Assembly (NCBI GenBank): GCA_016703025.1
Contig: JADJCV010000005.1
Location: 1-64,000 of the forward strand
Direction: 5' to 3'
Length of the DNA: 64,000 nucleotides
Origin: Candidatus Avedoeria danica
Lineage (GTDB): Bacteria; Chloroflexota; Anaerolineae; Epilineales; Epilineaceae
Shown here: piece after piece, positions 58,137-64,000 of the stretch
How positions within the stretch are numbered: the stretch's first letter is position 1
Layout: each line of letters opens with the position of its first letter
Position numbers and translations under genes: made by a program
Notes under the pieces: generated by a model
Told to the model about the DNA's origin: nothing
The model's database searches: none
What the model saw: the letters and a program-made list of their open reading frames with translations, nothing else

Positions 58137-59918
58137 TTGAGCGCCAAACTGCGCATCATCCCCCTCGGGGGCTTCGGCGAGGTCGGCCGCAACCTGACGG
58201 CCATCGAGTACGACGAACAGATCATCATCATCGACTGCGGGCTCATGTTCCCTGAAAGCGACATGCCCGGGGTCGACCTCATCCTCCCCAACTTCACCTA
58301 CCTCCAGGACCACGTCGACAAGGTCCTGGCCTACTTCATCACCCATGGCCACGAGGATCACCACGGCGCGCTGCCGTTCGTCCTGCCCCACGTCCCGGCG
58401 CCCATCTACGCCACCGCCCTGACGCGCGGCCTCATCGAGGTCAAGCTGAAAGAGCACGGCCTGCTGGCCATGGCCGAGATCCACACGATCACGACCGAGG
58501 ACGTCATCGACATCGGCCCGTTCCATGTCGAGCCGTTCCGCGTCAGCCACAGCATCCCCGACACCGTCGGCTTCGCCGTCGACACGCCACTCGGGCTGAT
58601 CGTCCACACGGCCGAGTACAAGTTCGACCTCACGCCCGTCAACGGCGAGACGACGGACATCCACCGCTTGGCCGAATACGGCCAGCGCGGCGTGCTGGCG
58701 CTCCTCAGCGACAGCACGAACGCCGAGCGGCCCGGCCATACGCCCTCCGAGGCGATCGTCCGCGAGACGCTCGAGCGCGTGTTCGAGCGCGCGCCGGGGC
58801 GGATCATCATCAGCACGTTCGCCAGCAACATCAGCCGCGTCCAGGAGACGCTGAACGTGGCCGCCGAGTTCGGGCGCAAGGTGGCGCTTGTCGGCCGGTC
58901 GATGGAGAACAACTGCCGGATGGCCCTCGAGCTCGGCTACCTGAAGGCCGAGCCGGGCCTGATCGTCTCCTTGCGGGATCTCGAAAAGCTGCCGCTGGAC
59001 GAGGTCGCGATCGTCTGCACGGGCACGCAGGGCGAGCCGACGAGCGCGCTCGTGCGGATGGCCAACGACAATCACCGCGACGTCAGCCTGATCAAGGGCG
59101 ACACCGTCGTCCTCTCCGCCACCCCCATCCCGGGCAACGAGGAACTCGTCCACCGCACGCTGAACGAGCTCTTCCGTCACGGCGCCGACGTCCTGTACTC
59201 GGCCCTGTCACCGGTGCACGTCTCCGGCCACGCAAACCGCGAAGAGCAGAAGCTCATGCTGAAGATCGTCGCGCCGCGCTACTTCATCCCGAACGGCGGG
59301 GAGCACCGCATGCTCTGCCTGCACGGCCGGATGGCCAAGGACCTCGGGATGGCGGACGAGGACATCTTCATCCTCGAGAGCGGCGACGCCGTCGAGTTTG
59401 ACGGCAAAGGTGCGCGCAAGGTTACCCGGGTGGCGAACGGCGAGTACATCTATGTGGACGGCAAGAGCGTCGGCACCGTCACCGAAGCGATCCTGCGGGA
59501 TCGCCGCCAGCTGGCGAGCAGCGGCTTCGTGACCCCGATCATCGTCGTCGACCGGACGACGCGCCGCTTGGTCGCCGATCCCGAGATCGTGACCCGCGGC
59601 TTCGTCATCTACAAGAACTCGGCGGAGCTGATCGAGGAACTCGTCAAGCACGTCGCCGGCGTCGTCGACCGCGCCGCGGACGGTGTGCCGGCCCAGAGCA
59701 CGTCGTCCGGCGGACGTCGTGACAGGGGCCGCGACTTCGACCGTGGCCGTGACGGGGACCAAGACCGCGAAGCGGCCGATGAGGGCGGCGGTGCCGGCGC
59801 GACGCGCGGCGGGGCGACGGCGGAGCTGGCGGAGCGGGTGAAGAACTCGCTGTCCGGGTTCGTCCAGGACCGGACCGGGCGGCGGCCGATCGTGCTGCCG
59901 ATCGTCATCGAGGTCTGA
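58137..59918 (+). CDS. rnj: Ribonuclease J with an Arg/Asp/Gly-rich insertion near the C-terminus
   Basis: A metallo-beta-lactamase/beta-CASP nuclease that matures and degrades mRNA. TTG 58137 follows AAGGA. Residues 1-13 read SAKLRIIPLGGFG. The metal motif is THGHEDHHGALP (about 63-74). ALLSDSTNAERPGHTPSE, STFASNISRVQE, TGTQGEPTSAL and VHVSGHANREEQ are the beta-CASP landmarks. The C-terminal domain (VEFDGKGARKV, DRRQLASSGFVTPII) is followed by an unusual stretch of about 50 residues, GGRRDRGRDFDRGRDGDQDR and Gly/Ala repeats, inserted before the final RVKNSLSGFVQDRTGRRPIVLP. The insertion could be a flexible RNA-binding link. Confidence 0.93.
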   Translation: MSAKLRIIPLGGFGEVGRNLTAIEYDEQIIIIDCGLMFPESDMPGVDLILPNFTYLQDHVDKVLAYFITHGHEDHHGALPFVLPHVPAPIYATALTRGLIEVKLKEHGLLAMAEIHTITTEDVIDIGPFHVEPFRVSHSIPDTVGFAVDTPLGLIVHTAEYKFDLTPVNGETTDIHRLAEYGQRGVLALLSDSTNAERPGHTPSEAIVRETLERVFERAPGRIIISTFASNISRVQETLNVAAEFGRKVALVGRSMENNCRMALELGYLKAEPGLIVSLRDLEKLPLDEVAIVCTGTQGEPTSALVRMANDNHRDVSLIKGDTVVLSATPIPGNEELVHRTLNELFRHGADVLYSALSPVHVSGHANREEQKLMLKIVAPRYFIPNGGEHRMLCLHGRMAKDLGMADEDIFILESGDAVEFDGKGARKVTRVANGEYIYVDGKSVGTVTEAILRDRRQLASSGFVTPIIVVDRTTRRLVADPEIVTRGFVIYKNSAELIEELVKHVAGVVDRAADGVPAQSTSSGGRRDRGRDFDRGRDGDQDREAADEGGGAGATRGGATAELAERVKNSLSGFVQDRTGRRPIVLPIVIEV

Positions 59919-59948
59919 GGCGTTGTCGGCCTAGTCCTACACGAACCC

Positions 59949-59978
59949 GCGCGGCCGGCCGCTTCCGGCCGGCCGCGC
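59949..59978. terminator. Strong hairpin after RNase J
   Basis: GCGCGGCCGGCCG-CTTC-CGGCCGGCCGCGC: a perfect 13-base stem with a CTTC tetraloop, followed by CCTCCCTTAT. It starts 31 bases after the stop. Confidence 0.85.
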
Positions 59979-60099
59979 CCTCCCTTATGCTCGTTGAGAC
60001 GCGCGGCCCCCCATGGCATCCCCCCCGTTCATGGCACCGACGCCGTCACGGCCCCCGCAATGGCTGGGGGCTCCCGTCGAGCACCAAGGGAGATGAACG

Positions 60100-60540
60100 A
60101 TGAACTCAGACATGATCAAGGGCGACTGGAAGCAGATGCGCGGCCAGGTCAAGGAAGCGTTCGGCAAGCTGACCGACGATGACCTGCTTGTCGCCGAAGG
60201 CAACGTGGAGCAGTTGACCGGCGCCATCCAGAAGCGCTACGGCTACACGCGCGAACAGGCCGCCCAGGAGTGGACAGCGTTCACCGAGCGCACCGCCAAC
60301 GGAACGGCGAACACCGCCGACGTCGTTCGCGGCCGAGCGGCAAACGCTGCGGAGCACGTGCGCGGTGCCGCGGCGAGCACCGTTGACGCCGTGCGCGGCG
60401 CTGCCGGCAACGCCGCCGATGCCGTACGCGGCGCGGCAGCCACCGGTGCTGCCGCGGCAAGCGAGGCGGCGGCGAAGGCGGCGCGCGTCATCGACCCGAC
60501 CACCAACAAGGACGCCCGCCCCGAGCTTCGAGACCGCTAG
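60100..60540 (+). CDS. CsbD family stress protein with long Ala-rich C-terminal extension
   Basis: CsbD proteins are small general-stress proteins. The domain is at residues 1-62: MNSDMIKGDWKQMRGQVKEAFGKLTDDDL, VAEGNVEQLTGAIQKRYGYTREQA. Normal members end there. This one adds about 80 residues of repeated ADVVRGRAANAAEHVRGAAAS units with an 11-residue feel (V-R-G-A-A), resembling LEA-like or apolipoprotein amphipathic helices. ATG 60100 has GGGAGA before it. It stands alone between two strong hairpins. Confidence 0.85.
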   Translation: MNSDMIKGDWKQMRGQVKEAFGKLTDDDLLVAEGNVEQLTGAIQKRYGYTREQAAQEWTAFTERTANGTANTADVVRGRAANAAEHVRGAAASTVDAVRGAAGNAADAVRGAAATGAAAASEAAAKAARVIDPTTNKDARPELRDR

Positions 60541-60688
60541 TCACGCGGCGGCCGTCGATGCAACGCGTTTCGACACATGCCATTTGCCTCGTATTTGTCC
60601 CGTCCGGCCTCGGTGCGCGAGGTCCGTTGAACACAGGTTCTGTGCGCTCAATGGCCTCCCAACCGTGTCCGACGTCGGTATTTGCAGC

Positions 60689-60723
60689 GTGCGGAGCCAG
60701 GGCGATCAGCCCTGGCTCCGCAC
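60689..60723. terminator. Strong hairpin after csbD-like gene
   Basis: GTGCGGAGCCAGGGC-GATCA-GCCCTGGCTCCGCAC: a perfect 15-base stem with a 5-base loop, 149 bases after the CsbD stop and 92 bases before the receiver gene. It may end the csbD transcript or act in the leader of the signalling genes. The rest of the 274-base gap shows nothing else. Confidence 0.7.
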
Positions 60724-60814
60724 CGTTGTGCGCATGACGTCGCACGCACAGCCAAGTGCCTCCTCACCGTGGCCGTCCATCCATCGTGCGGTCGCCACCC
60801 CCGGGCTTGTCACC

Positions 60815-61240
60815 ATGTCTGTCGCGACCGAACCCATCGTCGTGTTGATCCTCGAGGACGGGCTGCTCCTGCGGCAGCGTCTGGTCGAGTTGATCCGCAC
60901 GGTCGACGGAATCGACGTCGTTCTCGAAGCCGGCGATGCACCGACCGCCGTGGCGTTGGCCCGGCAGCACAAGCCCCAGGTCGTCGTGCTCGACATCCGC
61001 GTGCCGGGCGATGCGACGATGCGCAACGGGCTCGACGTGCTCAGGGAGATCAAGCGGTTCGCGCCGCTCACGGGCGCCATCGTCCTGACGAACCTGTCGT
61101 CGGCACCGTATGCCCATCAGGCCAACCATCTCGGTGCGGACGCCTTCCTCGACAAGTCAACCGAATTGGACGAGCTGCTCCCTACCATCGAAAGCCTGGT
61201 CGCCCAATGGCGCGACCGGGGCTCGTCGATCGTTGGCTAG
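60815..61240 (+). CDS. Stand-alone response regulator receiver domain
   Basis: 141 residues with only a CheY-type domain: IVVLILEDGLLLRQRLVELI (acidic pair ED), VVVLDIRVPGD with the phospho-acceptor Asp at about 56, AIVLTNLSSAPY (Thr switch) and DAFLDKSTELDELLPTIESL (conserved Lys). There is no output domain, so it probably passes phosphate on or sequesters it. It lies 25 bases before the first of two histidine kinase genes and may be their partner. Confidence 0.82.
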   Translation: MSVATEPIVVLILEDGLLLRQRLVELIRTVDGIDVVLEAGDAPTAVALARQHKPQVVVLDIRVPGDATMRNGLDVLREIKRFAPLTGAIVLTNLSSAPYAHQANHLGADAFLDKSTELDELLPTIESLVAQWRDRGSSIVG

Positions 61241-61264
61241 CCCAAGCATGTCGAGGCGGTCGGA

Positions 61265-62377
61265 ATGATGTATGGCAGTCTGCGCGCACGCGTTCTAGCG
61301 GTCGTCTTCCTGGCGCTCCTGTCGTTCTTCGTGATGGTCGTCGCCGTCGCGCCGACGAGTATCGGGCGCGGTCCGTCGAGCGTCCTCGGACTGGTGGGTG
61401 GGGGCATAGTGGCCCTCGCCCTCGCCTGGGTCAGCACGGGCTCGATCATCTCGCAACCGGCCGAGCGCGTCGTGTCGGCCGCGCGGCGGCTGCGCGAAGG
61501 CGATTCGACGGCGCGCGCTGCGCTCCGGGATCGCAGCGAGATCGGGGAGATGGCGCGCTCGTTCGACGAGCTGGCTGAGGCTCTCCGGACGCGTGAGCGT
61601 GAACTCGAGGCGCTTAACGCCGATCTCGAGGAGCGCGTTGCGCATCGGTCCGCGGCGCTCGAGCGTGCGAACGGCGAGCTGAGCGCGTCGCAGGCCGAGC
61701 TGCGGCGCTTGTCGCACGAGCTGCTCGAGGTAGTGGAGCTGGAGCGGCTGCGATTGTCCCGCGAGGTACACGACCAGATCGGTCAGGCGCTGACGGGCAT
61801 CAAGATGGATGTCGCCGCGGCGCGTCGTCGCCTGGCTGCGGACGACGTGGCCGGGGCGAACAAGCGTCTGGCAGCGGCGATCGAGACCGTCGACGACACG
61901 GTGCAATTGGCGCGCCGGATCGCGCTGAACCTCCGCCCGAGCCTGCTCGACGACTGCGGCCTGATGCCGGCGGCCGAGTGGCAGATGGAGGAGTTCGGGC
62001 GCCGCACCGGGATCCCCTATCAGCTGACGGCCAAAGTGGACGAGAGCGTCATCCGACCCCAGCTCGGAACGGCGGCCTATCGCATTCTGGAAGAGGCGCT
62101 GACGAACATCACCCGGCATGCGAATGCGTCGAAGGTCGACGTCCAATTGGCGACGACGACGACGGACTTCACGCTGACGGTCCGCGACGACGGCCGCGGC
62201 ATCACCGACCAGGATCGGGCTGCACAGCGTTCGCTCGGCCTGGTCGGGATGCGCGAGCGGACGCTGCAACTGGGGGGAACGCTCGCGATCGTGGGACGGA
62301 GCGGCGGCGATCACGGGACGACGCTGACGCTCACCCTGCCGATCGAGCATCCGACCAGTCGAGGCGCAGCACCGTGA
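61265..62377 (+). CDS. Membrane sensor histidine kinase (HisKA_3, NarL-system type)
   Basis: 370 residues. Two membrane helices near the N-terminus (VLAVVFLALLSFFVMVVAVA, about 10-29; VLGLVGGGIVALALAWVSTG, about 40-59) have almost no outer domain between, so it probably senses the membrane itself. A HAMP domain follows (SAARRLREGDSTARAALRD, SEIGEMARSFDELAEAL), then a coiled coil, the HisKA_3 phospho-His in LSREVHDQIGQALTGIKMD (about 160-178), RIALNLRPSLLDDCGLMPAAEW, and the ATP-binding N and G boxes (ILEEALTNITRHA, VRDDGRGI, LGLVGMRERTLQLGG). Its kinase half is closely paralogous to the next gene's. Confidence 0.92.
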   Translation: MMYGSLRARVLAVVFLALLSFFVMVVAVAPTSIGRGPSSVLGLVGGGIVALALAWVSTGSIISQPAERVVSAARRLREGDSTARAALRDRSEIGEMARSFDELAEALRTRERELEALNADLEERVAHRSAALERANGELSASQAELRRLSHELLEVVELERLRLSREVHDQIGQALTGIKMDVAAARRRLAADDVAGANKRLAAAIETVDDTVQLARRIALNLRPSLLDDCGLMPAAEWQMEEFGRRTGIPYQLTAKVDESVIRPQLGTAAYRILEEALTNITRHANASKVDVQLATTTTDFTLTVRDDGRGITDQDRAAQRSLGLVGMRERTLQLGGTLAIVGRSGGDHGTTLTLTLPIEHPTSRGAAP

Positions 62378-62446
62378 CGAGCGATCGTTGGGTCGACGAT
62401 CAACCCGGCGGTCTATAATGCGGAGCATGATGCAGAAGCCAGCCTG

Positions 62447-63295
62447 ATGCCGATCCCCCCCGACGAAGTGGCGGACACAGCTCAGGCGCACGAGCGCGAC
62501 CTCGAGTCGATGAACGCCGAGCTCGAGTACCGCGTGGCACGCCGATCGGCGGCCCTCGAGCTCACGAACGAGCGGCTGCGCGCCTCGCGCACGGAGTTGC
62601 GACGGCTGTCGCGCGAGCTGCTGGAGATCGCCGAGCGGGAGCGAAAGCGGTTGTCCCGCGAGGTGCACGATCAGATCGGCCAGGCGTTGACCGGCCTGAA
62701 GATGGACCTCACGACCACGCGCCGCCGGCTGGAGCGGTCCGATGTCGAGGGCGCCCAGGCCAGCCTGTCGTCGGCCATCGAACTCGTCGACGACACCGTC
62801 CGCATGGCCCGGCGCATCGCCCTCGACCTCCGCCCGAGCCTGCTGGACGACTTCGGCCTGGCCGCTGCGGTCGAGTGGCAGCTCGAGGACTTCGGGCAGC
62901 GATCCGGCATCCGCCATCAGCTCGCCACGGACGTCGACGAGAGCGCGATCTCGCCGGCGGTCGCCACGGCGGCATATCGGATCCTCAACGAAGCGCTGAC
63001 GAACATCGCCCGCCACGCGGCGGCGAGCGCGGTGGACGTGCGGTTGGCGACGGACGGATCGCACCTCACCCTCGTCGTCCGCGACGACGGGCGCGGGATC
63101 ACAAGCGAGGAGCAGTCGGGCCCGCACGCGCTGGGCCTGCTCGGCATCCGCGAGCGGGCGCGCCAGCTCGGCGGGCGCGTGACCGTCGTCGGCGAACACG
63201 GCCGCGGCACCGTATTGACGCTCGTCCTGCCGCTCGAAACCCCGGACACCTTGGAGACGGAGGAGGACCCGCATGACGAGGGTGCTGATCGCTGA
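62447..63295 (+). CDS. Cytoplasmic histidine kinase, tandem paralogue of the preceding one
   Basis: 282 residues, no membrane helix. It starts in the coiled coil (AHERDLESMNAELEYRVARRSAALE), whose pattern matches the previous kinase residue for residue. Then come LSREVHDQIGQALTGLKMD (phospho-His), LDLRPSLLDDFGLAAAVEW, ILNEALTNIARHA, VVRDDGRGI and LGLLGIRERARQLGGRV. It is a clear tandem duplication that lost the membrane and HAMP parts. It overlaps the regulator gene by 23 bases. It could form mixed dimers with the first kinase. Confidence 0.9.
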   Translation: MPIPPDEVADTAQAHERDLESMNAELEYRVARRSAALELTNERLRASRTELRRLSRELLEIAERERKRLSREVHDQIGQALTGLKMDLTTTRRRLERSDVEGAQASLSSAIELVDDTVRMARRIALDLRPSLLDDFGLAAAVEWQLEDFGQRSGIRHQLATDVDESAISPAVATAAYRILNEALTNIARHAAASAVDVRLATDGSHLTLVVRDDGRGITSEEQSGPHALGLLGIRERARQLGGRVTVVGEHGRGTVLTLVLPLETPDTLETEEDPHDEGADR

Positions 63296-63903
63296 CGACC
63301 ACGCGATCTTCCGGCGCGGTCTCGAACGGACGATTCGCGGACGAGGCCGGCGGCTGGGAGATCGGTGAGGCGGCCACGGCCGACGAGGCGATGCGGCAGG
63401 TCAGGGAGGCGGTCTGGGACGTGATGGTCCTCGACATCTCGCTGCCCGACCGCAGCGGGCTCGACCTGCTCCCCGAGATCAAGGCGCTGCGCCCGGCAAT
63501 GCCCGTCCTGATCCTCAGCATGCACGCCGAGTCCCAGTACGCGATGCGGGCCCTCAAGAGCGGCGCCTCCGGCTACGTCAGCAAGGACAGCGCCTCCACC
63601 GAGCTTGTCGACGCGCTGAAACGGGTGCTGGGCGGCGGCAAGTACGTCAGCGCCGCCGTCGCCGAGTCGCTGGCCGACGTGGCACTCGGCAACGCCAGCT
63701 CCACGCCGCACGAATCACTGTCCAACCGCGAGTTCACCGTGCTCGTCGGGCTCGGCCAGGGCAAGGCGGTCGGGGAGCTGGCGGCGGAGCTCGGGCTGAG
63801 CGTGAAGACGGTGAGCACGTACCGCAGCCGGATGCTGGAGAAGATGGGCCTGCGGACGAACGCGGATGTCGTGCGGTATGTGATCGATCACGGGCTGGGG
63901 TAG
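63273..63903 (+). CDS. NarL/FixJ-type response regulator, one frameshift
   Basis: ATG 63273 with GGAGGA before it gives TRVLIADDHAIFRRGLERTI. An extra base near 63335 shifts the frame. The rest reads GWEIGEAATADEAMRQVREA, VMVLDISLPDRSG (phospho-Asp), VLILSMHAESQYAMRALKSGASGYVSKDS, and a LuxR-type helix-turn-helix (LSNREFTVLVGLGQGKAVGELA, LSVKTVSTYRSRMLEKMGL). Its start overlaps the second kinase gene. As written the gene gives only a short peptide. One deletion restores the whole protein, so a sequence error is likely, but real inactivation is possible. Confidence 0.82.
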
Positions 63904-63916
63904 TCGACGCCGGTCG

Positions 63917-63990
63917 GCGACGGTTCCGCCTGCCAGGCGACGGTTTCGCGCGCCGTGCGACGGTTTCGACCGCTGCGCGACGGTTGCGCG
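63917..63990. repeat. Four tandem 20-base repeats with a GCGACGGTTTCG core
   Basis: GCGACGGTT(T/C/G)CG begins at 63917, 63937, 63957 and 63977, exactly 20 bases apart, with eight variable bases between cores. It lies 14 bases after the NarL-type regulator stop and runs to near the window end. The two-turn spacing suggests repeated binding sites on one face of the helix. Confidence 0.75.
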
Positions 63991-64000
63991 GCGGTGGCGC

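Overview
This window is very GC-rich DNA with the look of a Chloroflexota (Anaerolineae/Ardenticatenia-like) chromosome. That assignment is inference. It rests on the gene content (long DnaE, RNase J, NarL-type two-component genes, three Uma2 genes), on large secreted proteins with Thr/Pro linkers that end in an (F/Y)LP tail, and on several families of dispersed GC-rich palindromic repeats. I saw no rRNA, tRNA or CRISPR array.

Layout. 1-10941 is full of single-base frameshifts: a wrecked peptidyl-prolyl isomerase-like gene, ftsH, then on the minus strand nadD, rdgB and a GNAT acetyltransferase, a formylglycine-generating-enzyme-like lipoprotein with a TPR protein, and an M16C (PreP-like) peptidase. 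Many of these breaks are probably sequence errors. 11459-18137 holds a pair of zinc-ribbon membrane proteins (the first apparently starting at ATA), a small membrane protein, a DUF559 nuclease gene enclosed by inverted repeats, and a GH44 glycosidase. 18241-21531 is a minus-strand pair: a FAD monooxygenase and a dihydroorotate dehydrogenase-like domain fused to a membrane domain. 21783-32108 has two very large secreted von Willebrand A-type proteins, a small membrane protein, and an ECF sigma factor with its putative membrane-anchored partner. 32294-36666 is a MacAB-like exporter (double FtsX permease, adaptor, ATPase). 36697-45724 contains GlsB/YeaQ, a non-canonical NRAMP transporter, two Uma2 proteins, a LamG/YadA-head-like surface protein, an EEP-family phosphohydrolase, and an L-2-hydroxyglutarate oxidase overlapping a lactate/malate dehydrogenase-like gene. 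45959-53339 has dnaE, a GT-C-type membrane protein, homoserine dehydrogenase and an MmcQ/YjbR protein. 53404-64000 has a beta-propeller secreted protein with a broken relative, Uma2, tpiA, RNase J, CsbD, a lone receiver, two tandem histidine kinases and a NarL-type regulator.

The most interesting signals concern repeats acting on genes. One repeat family frames the DUF559 gene as a compact element, lies next to a Uma2 gene, supplies start or stop codons to neighbours, and appears to have cut the C-terminal domain off dnaE. A second palindrome family is inserted twice, in frame, in homoserine dehydrogenase. dnaE is preceded by two perfect CGAAC-N4-GTTCG dyads (SOS-box-like) and a consensus DnaA box. 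Four secreted products end in an (F/Y)LP tail, which may be an undescribed C-terminal sorting signal.
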